A stretch of DNA of 64,000 nucleotides. Origin: Lewinella sp. JB7. GTDB taxonomy: Bacteria > Bacteroidota > Bacteroidia > Chitinophagales > Saprospiraceae. The stretch spans positions 496,001 to 560,000 of the forward strand of contig NZ_JANCTD010000002.1 in NCBI RefSeq assembly GCF_024297185.1, written 5' to 3'. Shown in pieces: positions 1 through 9,176 of this stretch. Both the position numbers and the translations under genes were made by a program. Below the pieces are notes generated by a model, which saw only the letters and a program-made list of their open reading frames with translations, had not been told where the DNA came from and searched no databases. Each line of letters begins with the position of its first letter. Within the stretch, counting starts at the first letter, position 1.

Positions 1-985
1 CGGCCCGCTCCACCTCCTCGGTGAGCTGCTTGGTCTGGCGGGCCACGAAAGTCTTGCGCTGCTGGAGCATCTGCTTCTCGTTCTCCAGGCCCCGCAGTTC
101 GCCGACCAGCGCGTTGAGTTTACGCTGTCGTTCGCCGACGAGTTTTTCCTTGTCCAGGTGACGGCGGCGTTCGGCTTCGAGCTTCCGTTCCAGCTCAGTA
201 ATTTTTTCGTCGGTACTCCGGTAGGCGGCCTCGGCGTGGGTGATCTCATTGCGGATGCGATCGTAGTCGATGCGCAATTTCTCGACCCGGAATCCGGTCA
301 GCAGCAGGCTCAGGTCCCGGTAGCGCTGTTTGAGCTCCCGGTACTTACGGGCGCGCTTGGCCTGTTTTTCGAGGGTACTGAGGTTCTTCGATATTTCGTG
401 GAGCACGTCCTCGATGCGATCCAGATCGTCCTCGGTACTCTTGAGCTTGCGGAGGGTTTCCTTCTTACGGTTCTTGTACTTGCTCACGCCCGCGGCCTGC
501 TCGAACATGCGCCGCCGGCTGTTGTCCTTATCGGCCAGAATATCGTCTACCATCCCCAGGGCGATGATGGCGTAGGAATTGGAGCCGATACCGGTATCGA
601 GGAAAAGGTCCCGGATGTCGCGCAGTCGGCACTGAACGCCGTTGAGCCGGTATTCCGAATCGCCGCTGCGGTAGAGCAGTCGGGTGATGGTCACCATATT
701 GTACTCCGTGGGGAGCAGGTCCTTATCGTTCTCGAACGTAAGGCTGACGGAGGCCAGGTTGCCGGCTTTTTTCTTCTTCGTACCGTTGAAGATGATCGAA
801 GACATCTTATCCAGACGCAGTTCGGAGCCTTTCTGCTCCCCCAGTACCCACCGGATGGCGTCCACGATATTACTCTTGCCCGAACCGTTCGGACCGACGA
901 TACCGATAACGTCGGCGTCGAAGTTCACCACGGTCTGACTGGCAAAACTCTTAAAACCCTTTATCTCCAGTTGCTTCAGGCGCAT
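1..985 (-). CDS. smc: Chromosome segregation ATPase SMC, N-terminal part (runs off left edge)
   Basis: This is the N-terminal 328 residues of an SMC ATPase, the core of the condensin-like complex that compacts and segregates the chromosome. Translated leftward from the ATG at 983-985 it starts MRLKQLEIKGFKSFA, and residues 31-38 are the Walker A loop GPNGSGKS. The Q-loop region follows (IRWVLGEQKGSELR), then the head-to-coil transition (FEQAAGVSKYKNRKKET) and the start of the first long coiled coil, rich in Lys, Glu and Arg. The C-terminal head and hinge lie outside the window. The element TACCTTCG, close to the phylum's -7 box, sits just upstream at 987-994. Family identification is secure; only the 3' end is missing. 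Confidence 0.95.
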   Translation of the reverse strand, partial: MRLKQLEIKGFKSFASQTVVNFDADVIGIVGPNGSGKSNIVDAIRWVLGEQKGSELRLDKMSSIIFNGTKKKKAGNLASVSLTFENDKDLLPTEYNMVTITRLLYRSGDSEYRLNGVQCRLRDIRDLFLDTGIGSNSYAIIALGMVDDILADKDNSRRRMFEQAAGVSKYKNRKKETLRKLKSTEDDLDRIEDVLHEISKNLSTLEKQAKRARKYRELKQRYRDLSLLLTGFRVEKLRIDYDRIRNEITHAEAAYRSTDEKITELERKLEAERRRHLDKEKLVGERQRKLNALVGELRGLENEKQMLQQRKTFVARQTKQLTEEVERA

Positions 986-1046
986 GGCGGGCGAAGGTAA
1001 TTAAATTGCAAAGGCCCGGGAACCGTGCCGATGGCGCGGGGAGGTT

Positions 1047-1901
1047 TTACAGGTGGCGGGTGCGCACGTAGAATTCCCGGTCGCGCACCCCGAAGGCCTT
1101 GACCAGCAGCGGACTCACCACCAGTACCACCCGGCTGTCGTAGACCTGCTCGGGGATGCGGGCAACCACCCGCGCGTAGACCGTTTTGCGACTTCGGGGG
1201 TCCTCGATCTCGATCAGGCTCCCGATGGGGGCCGTACGGTGCAGTACCATCCACTTGTTTGGATCGCCCTGATTGGTCCAGCTTGCCTTCCCGTTGGTAG
1301 ACCGCAGGGTAACCCCCTGGGTACGGGATAGCCACAGGTCGTGCAGCGGACGGTTGCGCAGTAGATACGGATCCTCCACGACGACCTGGCTGTCGGGCTG
1401 AATGCCGTCGAGACGCAGGTAGCCGATCTTGAGCACCTGTCCGGGGCTCAGTTGCGTGGGGTCCAGCCCGGGATTGAGCGTACGAAGCAGTTGGTCGTCG
1501 GGCTGACCCAGCACGCGACGCGTGAGTCCGTACACCGTTTCTCCGGGAGCCATCCGGTAGCGTACGGGCACGAACCAGGCGATACTATCGGGGCTGAACT
1601 TCGGTCGGATAACGTTGCGCGGAATGGCTACCGTGACGCGGGTGCCGGGGGTGTAGCCGGTGCGCAGACCGGGGTTGAGCCGGTAGACGTCCTCCAGCGT
1701 AAGTCCGTAAAAGCGAGCCGCTCCGTACAGGGTCTGCTTCGGGGCCAGGTAATGGTCGAAGAGCAGGTGCCCGGAGGCCGGATCGGACTTGACGATGACC
1801 GTGTCGGAAGGCAACAGAAAGTAAAGGCTATCGCCCGTGGCGCCGGCGGTTTGTACGACACAGACCACCGCAAGCAGTAAGCAAAGGATAGAATGTTTCA
1901 C
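1047..1901 (-). CDS. Secreted LysM protein with RlpA-like double-psi beta-barrel
   Basis: This is a 284-residue predicted exported protein that starts with GTG. A signal peptide (about residues 1-21, ending QTAGA) is followed by two LysM-type segments. One lies around residues 50-95 (KQTLYGAARFYGLTLEDVYRLNPG) and one around 112-160 (GETVYGLTRRVLGQ...LNPG). The last 80 residues resemble the double-psi beta-barrel of RlpA-like proteins: GKASWTNQGDPNKWMVLHRT, then a conserved IGS loop and a C-terminal LLVKAFGVRD segment. It probably binds cell-wall glycan in the periplasm, but the enzymatic role of the barrel is unknown. It lies 61 bp upstream of smc on the same strand, with no obvious functional link. 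TACCTTCG upstream (minus strand, about 1934-1941) may be its promoter. Confidence 0.75.
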   Translation of the reverse strand: MKHSILCLLLAVVCVVQTAGATGDSLYFLLPSDTVIVKSDPASGHLLFDHYLAPKQTLYGAARFYGLTLEDVYRLNPGLRTGYTPGTRVTVAIPRNVIRPKFSPDSIAWFVPVRYRMAPGETVYGLTRRVLGQPDDQLLRTLNPGLDPTQLSPGQVLKIGYLRLDGIQPDSQVVVEDPYLLRNRPLHDLWLSRTQGVTLRSTNGKASWTNQGDPNKWMVLHRTAPIGSLIEIEDPRSRKTVYARVVARIPEQVYDSRVVLVVSPLLVKAFGVRDREFYVRTRHL

Positions 1902-2183
1902 GTTCGGGGGGCGTTGAGACTAATGCAGCGACGAAGGTACGCATCCGACTTGATGATCGCCGACCAACCAAACCGGGCCTACGTTGTTTCGTTTGGGTTA
2001 ACGCCGGGAGTCGCCGAATAATCGTGTCGTAAATCGGCGAAATGTCAGGTTTTTTTGTCAGCCCCTTCCGGGTGGCACAATTCTTTCACTCAAGCGTTAA
2101 CTTTAGGGCGGTCCCACCGAATGAAGTTATTAGCAAGGCTCCCGCGGACCCGCCCGCCTTATTTTTACTCCAAAGTTTATCGA

Positions 2184-4745
2184 ATGAACCCTCCACAGCG
2201 GGAATTTAACCCCGAAATAAAACAGGCCATGGCCCGCGGAAAGCAGGAAGCCGAGAAAATGGGTCATACCTACGTTGGTCCCGAGCACCTGTTGCTCGGC
2301 GTCCTCAGCATGGGCGGCAGCCTCGCCACCCGCGTGCTGCGCAATCTGGCCGTTGACATTGAAGCTCTGACCGACACTCTGCGCGAGAACGTGCAGCGTA
2401 ACGGCGGTCAGGCCAGCAGCCACACCATTTCCAAGCTTCCCCTGAACGACAAAGCCGATCGGGTACTGAAGGTCACCTTCCTGGAAGCAAAGGCGCTCAA
2501 AACTTCCCAGGTAAGCCCCGAACACCTGATCCTCTCTATTCTGCGGAATAAGGAACTGTCGGCCACCAAGATCCTGCGCCAGTTCGAAGTGGAATACGAA
2601 ATTTATAAAGCAGAACTAGACTACGTGAAAGACGAGAAAGATTTTACCGAAGACGACACCCTGCCCATGAACCAGGCTCCCGGAAGTGGAGACGAAGGTT
2701 TCGAGGACGAAGACTCCGGTCGCGGAGGCCAGCGTGGCGGACGCGGTCAGGGAAACACCAAGTCCCGCACCCCCGTACTCGATAACTTCGGACGCGACAT
2801 TTCCGCCCTCGCCGAAGACGATCGCCTCGATCCCATCATCGGCCGCGAAACGGAGATCGAACGGGTATCCCAGATTCTGAGCCGGCGCAAGAAGAACAAC
2901 CCCATTCTGATCGGGGAACCCGGGGTGGGTAAGACAGCCATCGTAGAAGGACTCGCCCTGCGAATCCGCGACCGTAAAGTCAGCCGTACCCTCTTCGACA
3001 AGCGTATCGTGATGCTCGACCTCGCCGCCCTGGTGGCCGGAACGAAGTACCGCGGTCAGTTCGAGGAGCGTATGAAAGCGATCATGACCGAACTCGAAAA
3101 GAGCCGTGACGTGATCCTGTTTATCGACGAGATCCATACCATCGTCGGTGCCGGTGGAGCTACGGGCTCGCTGGACGCAAGTAACATCTTCAAACCCGCC
3201 CTCGCCCGCGGCGAGCTCCAATGCATCGGTGCCTCCACCCTGGATGAGTACCGTCAGCACATTGAAAAGGACGGTGCCCTCGATCGGCGCTTCCAGAAGG
3301 TACTGGTCAATCCGCCCAGCGCAGAAGAGGCTGTTCACATCCTCAACAACATTAAACCGAAGTACGAGGACTTCCACAACGTCAACTACTCCGACGATGC
3401 GATCGAAGCCTGCGTCAAGCTCAGCGACCGGTACATCACCGACCGCTTCCTGCCCGATAAGGCCATCGACGTACTCGATGAGGTCGGAGCCCGCACCCAC
3501 CTGAAAAACATCACCGTGCCCGAGCACATCGAGCAGGTGGAGGCCAAGATCGAGGAGGTCAAGGAGCAGAAGAATGCCGCGGTGAAGAATCAGCAGTACG
3601 AGCGTGCCGCCGACCTCCGCGATCAGGAAAGCAAACTGCAACGGAACCTCGAAGACGCGAAGAAGCAGTGGGAGGAGGAAGCGAAAACCAAGCGCTACCC
3701 CGTCAACGAGGAAGACATTGCCGAGGTGGTGAGTATGATGACGGGCATCCCCGTACGCCGCGTAGCCCAGAACGAAAGCAAGAAGCTCGTGGGTATGGAA
3801 GGCGATCTGCAGTCCGTGATCATCGGTCAGGATGACGCCATCACGAAGGTGACCAAGGCCATCCAGCGCAACCGCGTCGGACTCAAGGATCCCAGCAAGC
3901 CCATCGGTACCTTCATTTTCCTCGGTCCTACCGGAGTCGGTAAGACGGAACTGGCCAAGGCCCTAGCGAAGTATATCTTCGACAGCGAGGAAAGCCTGAT
4001 CCGGATCGACATGTCGGAGTACATGGAGAAATTCAGCGTCAGCCGTCTCATCGGCGCGCCTCCCGGATACGTCGGTTACGAGGAAGGCGGACAGCTCACC
4101 GAAAAGGTGCGGCGCAAACCCTACAGCGTGATTCTGCTCGACGAGATCGAGAAGGCTCACCCCGACGTCTACAACATTCTCCTGCAGGTGCTCGACGACG
4201 GGCAGCTCACCGACGGAATGGGACGGAAGGTGGACTTCAAGAACACCATGATCATCATGACCTCCAACATTGGCGTACGCCAGTTAAAGGACTTCGGTCA
4301 GGGGGTAGGATTCGCCACCAAGGCCCGCACCGAGAACGCGGAAGAGAACAGCAAGGCCGTGATCAACAACGCTCTGAAGCGCACCTTCTCCCCCGAATTT
4401 TTGAACCGGATCGACGACGTGGTTATCTTCAACAGCCTCGGACAGGAGGAGATCTTCAAGATCATCGATATTGCTCTGGCCGATCTGTACAAGCGTCTGA
4501 ACGGACTTGAATTCAGCCTTACGCTGGACGAAGCCGCGAAGAAGTTTGTCGCCGAGAAAGGTTTCGACCCCCAGTTTGGGGCACGTCCGCTGCACCGGGC
4601 TATTCAGAAGTACATCGAGGATCCCCTGGCGGAATACATTCTCAATAATAACCCCGAGGGCGGAGCCGCGCTCCTGGCTAAGCTCAACGAGGCCGGTGAC
4701 GGCCTGGAGATTGCCCAGCAAGAGGCGGTCACTTCGGAGGAATAG
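2184..4745 (+). CDS. clpC: ATP-dependent Clp protease ATP-binding subunit ClpC
   Basis: This is a Hsp100 AAA+ unfoldase of 853 residues that feeds substrates to ClpP. The order is: two Clp-N repeats (residues about 8-145); a Gly/Arg-rich acidic linker (160-195); AAA-1 with Walker A GEPGVGKT (244-251) and Walker [10 protein letters not shown]; a UVR-type coiled segment near residue 460 ([14 protein letters not shown]), diagnostic of ClpC over ClpB; AAA-2 with GPTGVGKT (near 581); and a VGF tripeptide in the region of the ClpP-docking loop. I chose the ATG at 2184 because the family normally begins just before the first Clp-N repeat; the frame stays open upstream, with ATG at 2121. TAACTTTA at 2098-2105 is one base off the -7 element. 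A hairpin follows the stop. Confidence 0.95.
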   Translation: MNPPQREFNPEIKQAMARGKQEAEKMGHTYVGPEHLLLGVLSMGGSLATRVLRNLAVDIEALTDTLRENVQRNGGQASSHTISKLPLNDKADRVLKVTFLEAKALKTSQVSPEHLILSILRNKELSATKILRQFEVEYEIYKAELDYVKDEKDFTEDDTLPMNQAPGSGDEGFEDEDSGRGGQRGGRGQGNTKSRTPVLDNFGRDISALAEDDRLDPIIGRETEIERVSQILSRRKKNNPILIGEPGVGKTAIVEGLALRIRDRKVSRTLFDKRIVMLDLAALVAGTKYRGQFEERMKAIMTELEKSRDVILFIDEIHTIVGAGGATGSLDASNIFKPALARGELQCIGASTLDEYRQHIEKDGALDRRFQKVLVNPPSAEEAVHILNNIKPKYEDFHNVNYSDDAIEACVKLSDRYITDRFLPDKAIDVLDEVGARTHLKNITVPEHIEQVEAKIEEVKEQKNAAVKNQQYERAADLRDQESKLQRNLEDAKKQWEEEAKTKRYPVNEEDIAEVVSMMTGIPVRRVAQNESKKLVGMEGDLQSVIIGQDDAITKVTKAIQRNRVGLKDPSKPIGTFIFLGPTGVGKTELAKALAKYIFDSEESLIRIDMSEYMEKFSVSRLIGAPPGYVGYEEGGQLTEKVRRKPYSVILLDEIEKAHPDVYNILLQVLDDGQLTDGMGRKVDFKNTMIIMTSNIGVRQLKDFGQGVGFATKARTENAEENSKAVINNALKRTFSPEFLNRIDDVVIFNSLGQEEIFKIIDIALADLYKRLNGLEFSLTLDEAAKKFVAEKGFDPQFGARPLHRAIQKYIEDPLAEYILNNNPEGGAALLAKLNEAGDGLEIAQQEAVTSEE

Positions 4746-4761
4746 TCGACGATTTACGATG

Positions 4762-4804
4762 AACGGGCGTTTTGCTCCACGCAAGTGGGGTAAAACGCCC
4801 GTTT
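4762..4804 (+). terminator. Hairpin terminator after clpC
   Basis: A perfect 12-bp stem (4762-4773 with 4792-4803) encloses an 18-nt loop, 16 bp after the clpC stop. The 3' side is only weakly U-rich, so efficiency is uncertain. It separates clpC from infC. Confidence 0.6.
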
Positions 4805-4911
4805 GCCGTATGCTCGTTGAACTTTATCCAGATCATTCTTTTTAATTTGCAGTATGATGTCCGACTATCCTGGCCGGACCGCTCATTTTTTATCACTTAA
4901 TCACCATTCTA

Positions 4912-5550
4912 TTGGCAAAGAGAAGAGGCGGCGGCCGTAATCGTTACACACGCAGAGAAGAACCCACCCCCCAATATCGGATCAATGACATGATCCGTGT
5001 TCCGGAAGTACGCCTGGTCGGCGATAACCTGGAGCAGATCAGCGAAGAACTCGGCACTAAAGTGGAAAGCGGCGTGTACGACATCCGCCAGCTCAAGGGC
5101 TGGGGACGCGACCTTGGTCTGGACCTGGTCGAGATCAGCCCGAACGCCAGCCCGCCGGTAGTCCGCATGACCGACTACAAGAAATTTCTGTACGAGAAGA
5201 AACGTAAGGAAAAAGAAATTCGCAGCAAGGCGGTCAAGACCGTCATCAAGGAGGTACGTTTCGGGCCCAATACGGACGACCACGACTTTGATTTCAAGGT
5301 CCGGCACGCCCGCGGCTTTCTGGAAGACGGTGCTAAGGTGAAGGCCTACGTCCACTTCCGGGGCCGGTCCATCGTCTTCAAGGACCGTGGAGAACTGCTG
5401 CTTCTGCGCTTTATGAAAGAGCTCGAGGATCTGGGTGCCGCCGAGGCGATGCCCAAGATGGAAGGACGGCGCATGAACGTCATCATCAGCCCCAAGAAGG
5501 TCCCGAAAAAGTCGAAGTCCAAATCTAACGAAGACCAGGACTCGGAATAA
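4912..5550 (+). CDS. infC: Translation initiation factor IF-3
   Basis: IF-3 binds the 30S subunit and monitors start-codon and initiator-tRNA selection. The protein (212 aa from TTG) shows the N-terminal signature YRINDMIRVPEVRLVGDN, then DLVEISPNASPPVVRMTDYKKFLYE in two parts, and the C-terminal domain with VRFGPNTDDHDFDFK and FRGRSIVFKDRGELLL. A Lys/Ser-rich tail follows. No ATG or GTG is available: the candidates are TTG at 4912 or, two codons earlier, ATT at 4906. ATT is the classical autoregulatory infC start in other bacteria. There are about 11 extra residues (EQISEELGTK) between VGDN and SGVYD. The usual downstream partners rpmI and rplT are absent; a strong terminator follows, then engB. 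Confidence 0.93.
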   Translation: MAKRRGGGRNRYTRREEPTPQYRINDMIRVPEVRLVGDNLEQISEELGTKVESGVYDIRQLKGWGRDLGLDLVEISPNASPPVVRMTDYKKFLYEKKRKEKEIRSKAVKTVIKEVRFGPNTDDHDFDFKVRHARGFLEDGAKVKAYVHFRGRSIVFKDRGELLLLRFMKELEDLGAAEAMPKMEGRRMNVIISPKKVPKKSKSKSNEDQDSE

Positions 5551-5580
5551 TCGGTTCACTCCGACAGATCATTACCACCC

Positions 5581-5611
5581 GCGCCCGTCCGAGTTATCGG
5601 GCGGGCGCTTT
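5581..5611 (+). terminator. Rho-independent terminator after infC
   Basis: A 12-bp GC-rich stem (5581-5592 with 5597-5608, one G-U pair) with loop GTTA is followed by TTTA. It ends the monocistronic infC transcript 30 bp after its stop. Confidence 0.8.
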
Positions 5612-5625
5612 AGTACCCCCTACCC

Positions 5626-6252
5626 TTGGCCCAGATCAAGACTTCCCGCTTCACCTCCTCCCACGCGCGCGTGCACCAGACGCCGCGCGACGGCAAACCC
5701 GAATTCGCCTTCATCGGCCGCAGTAACGTGGGTAAAAGCAGCCTGATCAATATGCTGGCCCAACGGAAAGAACTGGCGCATACGAGCGGTAAACCCGGGA
5801 AGACGCAACTCATCAATTACTACCTCATCAACGAAAGTTGGTACCTCACCGACCTGCCGGGTTACGGCTACGCCAAACAGAGCAAGAAGACCCGCTCCAA
5901 GTGGGAGAACCGGACCGAAACGTACTTCCTGCAGCGACAAACCCTGGTGTGTGCTTTCGTACTCGTCGACAGCAACGTGCCTCCCCAGACCATTGACCTT
6001 GAGTTCATTAATTGGCTGGGCGAACACGGCGTTCCCTTCGTGATCGCTTTTACCAAAACGGACCGGAAGCAGTCGCGCGACGGGGGAAGCGTAGCGGACT
6101 TTAAAAAGGCTCTGGAGGAAAGCTGGGAAGAGCTTCCTCCCATCTTCCTCACGAGTGCCACCAAGGAAACGGGGCGTGATGATATTCTCGAGTTCATCGA
6201 GTCCACGCTTACCGGCTTGCACTGGCCTTTTTATGGCGAAACCAAGTCGTAA
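5626..6252 (+). CDS. engB: Ribosome biogenesis GTP-binding protein YsxC/EngB
   Basis: This is a TrmE-Era-EngA-like small GTPase of 208 residues needed for late 50S assembly. Visible motifs are G1 GRSNVGKSS (near residue 30), the G2 region SGKPGKTQLINYYL, G3 DLPGYGYA, G4 TKTDR and G5 SATK. The length is typical. The start is TTG at 5626, chosen because the N-terminal extension before PEFAFIGRSNVG then has the family's usual size. It lies 15 nt after the infC terminator and 39 nt before the acyltransferase gene, with which it may be cotranscribed. Confidence 0.93.
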   Translation: MAQIKTSRFTSSHARVHQTPRDGKPEFAFIGRSNVGKSSLINMLAQRKELAHTSGKPGKTQLINYYLINESWYLTDLPGYGYAKQSKKTRSKWENRTETYFLQRQTLVCAFVLVDSNVPPQTIDLEFINWLGEHGVPFVIAFTKTDRKQSRDGGSVADFKKALEESWEELPPIFLTSATKETGRDDILEFIESTLTGLHWPFYGETKS

Positions 6253-6291
6253 CTTTACCCCCTTCCACCCCCGCGGTTAAACTTCAACCCG

Positions 6292-8049
6292 ATGCCTGCT
6301 ACCCTTACCGAAACTACCCTTCCCCCAGCCCGGTTCGAGCGGGAAGGTAAGCGGTACGCGCACACGGCTCCCGACATCGAGCAGTGGGATATATACCAAA
6401 TCAGCGAGGACCGGGAGGCTTTCATCAAGGCCCTCGAAGCCTCGAGCGCCCAGCGCATCATTCAGGAAGCCGGCGATACCCTGCCCGACGTACTCAGCAA
6501 AACCATCTTCAGCGAACAGGAACGCACGAAGAACGAACCCTGGAAGGTCGACCCGCCGAAGGAGAGAAGCTACTGGAAGCACCTGGCGAAGTTGTTGGCT
6601 ACCCAGAGCCTCGATCAGGACGAGCCCACCAGCGCCGACGAAGCCGCCCGCAACATTCTGCAGCGCATCGTACACCGCTACGCCGAGGAGATCGTCGGTA
6701 CGTTCAAGATCCCCACCTTCCACTTCGCCCGCCGCTTTCTCACGTTCTTCTTCGGTCGCCTCCTCAACGCGGCCAGTGGGCGGACCTTTAAGAGTTTATT
6801 TTCAAAAAAGATCCTGCTGGAGGAAAAGCTGCTGGTGCGCGGATACGTAGAGCAGGTACGTACGCTGAGCAAACAGGGCACCCTGGTTATGGTGCCTACC
6901 CATTTCAGCAATCTGGACAGTATCCTCATCGGCTACGCCCTCGACCAGGTCGCCGGCCTTCCCGCCATGAGTTACGGGGCGGGGCTGAACTTGTACAATA
7001 CCGGCTACACGGCCTACTTCATGAACCGCCTGGGAGCTTACCGCGTCGATCGCCGGAAACGAAACCCCGTGTACATGACCACCCTGAAGATGATGAGCAA
7101 ACTGCTCATTCAGCGCGGGGTGCCCTCCCTGTTTTTTCCCGGCGGAACCCGTTCCCGCTCCGGCGCGCTCGAGACCAAGCTGAAAATGGGTCTGCTCGGT
7201 ACCGCCGTCGAGGCCCAGCGGGCGCGGTATCAGCAGGGCCGGAACGATAAGATCTTTATTGTTCCGGTGATCCTGAGTTACCCCTTCGTGCTCGAAGCCC
7301 AGTTTCTGATCGAGCAACACCTGCGCCGTGAGGGCCAGGATCGCTACATCAAGGCTAAGGATAGCTTCCACTCCATCCGGAGCATCATGAAGTTCATCTG
7401 GGGGGTATTTAGCAAGGGAAACCAGATCACCATTACGCTGGGCCAGCCCCTCGACGTTCTCGGCAACCGGGTAGCCGTGGACGGCAAGAGCTACGGCCTG
7501 AACGGTCGTCACGTCAGTACCCGTGAGTATTTCCGCGACCAGTACGGTCAGATCAACAAAGACCTACAGCGCGAGAGCGAATACACCCGTTTGCTGGCTA
7601 ACCAGATCGTCAAACAGTACCATTACGATGGCATCGTGCTTCCGGGACACCTCGTCAGCTACGCGGCTTTCATTATGCTGGAACGTACGTTCATTAAGGA
7701 CGACCTCTACGCCATCCTGCGGCTACCCGCCGAAGACTTCTACTTCCGCCGGGATGCCCTGGTGAAGGTGGTCGGCCAGTTGCGCGACAGGCTACTCCGG
7801 CTGGAGGCCGACGGCAAGGCGAAGGTCTGCGAAGAACTGCGGGGATCGGCCGAACAGATAATCGTGGACGGCATCGGTAACATCGGGAACTATCACATCG
7901 ATAAGCCGCTGAAGTATGACGCCACCGGGCGCATCGTCAGCGACAATTTTTCGATGCTCTACTACTACCACAATCGCCTGTCCACCTACCGCCTCCGCGA
8001 CCGCCTGTCCTGGCCGAAGGAAATGATCGGCGACGAGCGAAAGGAGTAA
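6292..8049 (+). CDS. PlsB-like 1-acyl/glycerol-3-phosphate acyltransferase
   Basis: This is a 585-residue glycerolipid acyltransferase with the PlsC/PlsB catalytic motifs. The HX4D block is THFSNLD (near residue 204), followed by RRKRNPVY and the third block FFPGGTRSRSG, with Gly where FPEGTRS has Glu. Then comes the fourth block with IFIVPVILSYPFV. It should transfer a fatty acyl chain to glycerol-3-phosphate or lysophosphatidate at the inner membrane. It is shorter than classical PlsB (about 800 aa) but has N- and C-terminal extensions that PlsC lacks, so the exact acceptor is uncertain. The start ATG at 6292 lies 39 bp after engB. TAACTTTA at about 6250 is a near match to the -7 element. 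Confidence 0.8.
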   Translation: MPATLTETTLPPARFEREGKRYAHTAPDIEQWDIYQISEDREAFIKALEASSAQRIIQEAGDTLPDVLSKTIFSEQERTKNEPWKVDPPKERSYWKHLAKLLATQSLDQDEPTSADEAARNILQRIVHRYAEEIVGTFKIPTFHFARRFLTFFFGRLLNAASGRTFKSLFSKKILLEEKLLVRGYVEQVRTLSKQGTLVMVPTHFSNLDSILIGYALDQVAGLPAMSYGAGLNLYNTGYTAYFMNRLGAYRVDRRKRNPVYMTTLKMMSKLLIQRGVPSLFFPGGTRSRSGALETKLKMGLLGTAVEAQRARYQQGRNDKIFIVPVILSYPFVLEAQFLIEQHLRREGQDRYIKAKDSFHSIRSIMKFIWGVFSKGNQITITLGQPLDVLGNRVAVDGKSYGLNGRHVSTREYFRDQYGQINKDLQRESEYTRLLANQIVKQYHYDGIVLPGHLVSYAAFIMLERTFIKDDLYAILRLPAEDFYFRRDALVKVVGQLRDRLLRLEADGKAKVCEELRGSAEQIIVDGIGNIGNYHIDKPLKYDATGRIVSDNFSMLYYYHNRLSTYRLRDRLSWPKEMIGDERKE

Positions 8050-8052
8050 GGA

Positions 8053-8709
8053 TCAGAGGACGGGGGTTCCTGACCCCAAACGGATGGTGTGCATGCCGGG
8101 GGTGTAAGTCTGCGTGATCCGCTCCACAATTTCCTGGTATAGGGCTTCGTCGGTGCTGAAGTCCGCGCCTCCCAGATCGAGCACGACCACCGGAACGTCC
8201 CGCAGCGTGCGGAAATAATTAAAGTAAGCAGACTGTACGGACGTCAGATATTCCTCCTTAATGTCTTGCTCGAAACTCCGCCCCCGCCGGGCGATGTTCG
8301 CGCGCAGGTCGGCAACCGGGCGGTGCAGGTAGACGATCAGGTCGGGCGGGGGAAAGTTGACGTCGAGCGCCCGGAAGAGTCGGGCGAAGAGGCGGAACTC
8401 CTCCTCCGTAAGGCTGTTGCGGGCGAAGAGCAGCGTTTTGACGAACAGATAATCGGAAATTGCCCCCTGGGTGAAAAGTTCGCTACGGGTCAGCTCCGTC
8501 TGTAACTGCTTATGCCGCTCGGCCATGAAGAACAGTTCGACGGGGAAGGCATAACGCTCCGAGTCACGGTAAAACAGCGACAGAAAGGGGTTATCGTCGA
8601 ACTCTTCCAGGATCAGTCGTCGGTTAAAGCGTTCGGCGAGCATGGTGGCCAGGGTCGTCTTGCCGGCACCAATATTGCCTTCGATAACGGTAAAGGGTGG
8701 TAAGGACAT
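8053..8709 (-). CDS. Deoxynucleoside kinase family protein
   Basis: This is a P-loop kinase of 218 residues from the deoxynucleoside kinase (dNK) family, which salvages deoxynucleosides to monophosphates. The P-loop is IEGNIGAGKTT (residues 9-19). It is followed by LEEFDDNPFLSLFY, the ELFFMAERHKQL segment, and a lid region with LHRPVADLRANIARRGRSFE. The ATG at 8707-8709 places the P-loop at the usual distance; an in-frame TTG lies 21 nt upstream. It is divergent from folK with only 14 bp between the two start codons. The C-terminus is convergent with the acyltransferase, 3 bp away. Substrate base preference cannot be read from the sequence. Confidence 0.85.
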   Translation of the reverse strand: MSLPPFTVIEGNIGAGKTTLATMLAERFNRRLILEEFDDNPFLSLFYRDSERYAFPVELFFMAERHKQLQTELTRSELFTQGAISDYLFVKTLLFARNSLTEEEFRLFARLFRALDVNFPPPDLIVYLHRPVADLRANIARRGRSFEQDIKEEYLTSVQSAYFNYFRTLRDVPVVVLDLGGADFSTDEALYQEIVERITQTYTPGMHTIRLGSGTPVL

Positions 8710-8712
8710 AGC

Positions 8713-8720
8713 TACATTTG
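8713..8720 (+). promoter_or_regulatory. TAnnTTTG -7 element of folK (TACATTTG)
   Basis: This is an exact match to the Bacteroidota -7 element, ending only 3 nt before the folK ATG. Transcription would therefore start at or very near the start codon (candidate leaderless mRNA). No clear -33 TTG is seen at normal spacing. Confidence 0.5.
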
Positions 8721-8723
8721 GGA

Positions 8724-9176
8724 ATGGCAAAACTAACCCTCTCCACGGGATCCAACGTCGGCGACCGCGAATTCTACCTCGCGCGCGCCGGTTCGTTACT
8801 GGAAGAGCGACTGGGTACCATCGTTTACCGGAGTGAGGTGATCGAAACGGCGGCCTGGGGCTACACCGAGCAATCCCCCTTTCTCAACCAGGTGTTGGTG
8901 CTCGAAGCCGAGGTGGAAACGTCGGGACCGGCGATCGGCCCCGACCTCCACCGTTTACTCGACATCACCCAGGCCATCGAGGAAGAACTGGGGCGGCAAC
9001 GAACCCTGAAGTGGGGCCCCCGCACCGTCGACATCGATCTGATCTTCGTGGATGATCTCCGCTACGAAGACGAAAGGATCAGCCTGCCGCACCCGTGGTG
9101 GCGCCACCGGCCGTTCGTCACCCAACTGCTCCCCCCCGACCTTATGCGGGAACAGGGCGTTATTGGTGAAAAGTAA
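8724..9176 (+). CDS. folK: 2-amino-4-hydroxy-6-hydroxymethyldihydropteridine diphosphokinase
   Basis: HPPK transfers pyrophosphate from ATP to 6-hydroxymethyl-dihydropterin in folate synthesis. The 150-residue protein has the N-terminal STGSNVGDRE block, then YRSEVIETAAWGYTEQSPFLNQV, and the signature KWGPRTVDIDLIFVDD with the Mg-binding DID. PHPWWRHRPFVTQLL closes the domain. The start is ATG at 8724. A divergent deoxynucleoside kinase lies 14 bp away; this pairing fits a nucleotide/folate context. The 3' end overlaps the convergent lipoprotein gene by 17 bp. Confidence 0.93.
   Translation: MAKLTLSTGSNVGDREFYLARAGSLLEERLGTIVYRSEVIETAAWGYTEQSPFLNQVLVLEAEVETSGPAIGPDLHRLLDITQAIEEELGRQRTLKWGPRTVDIDLIFVDDLRYEDERISLPHPWWRHRPFVTQLLPPDLMREQGVIGEK

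Noticed and set aside
2073-2089. Sigma-54-like site (TGGCAC...TTTC) upstream of clpC
   Set aside because: The -12 half lacks the GC dinucleotide, and a -7-like TAACTTTA lies at a more suitable place.
2616-3641. Long antisense frame inside clpC
   Set aside because: Shadow of the conserved AAA+ gene; no recognisable domain.
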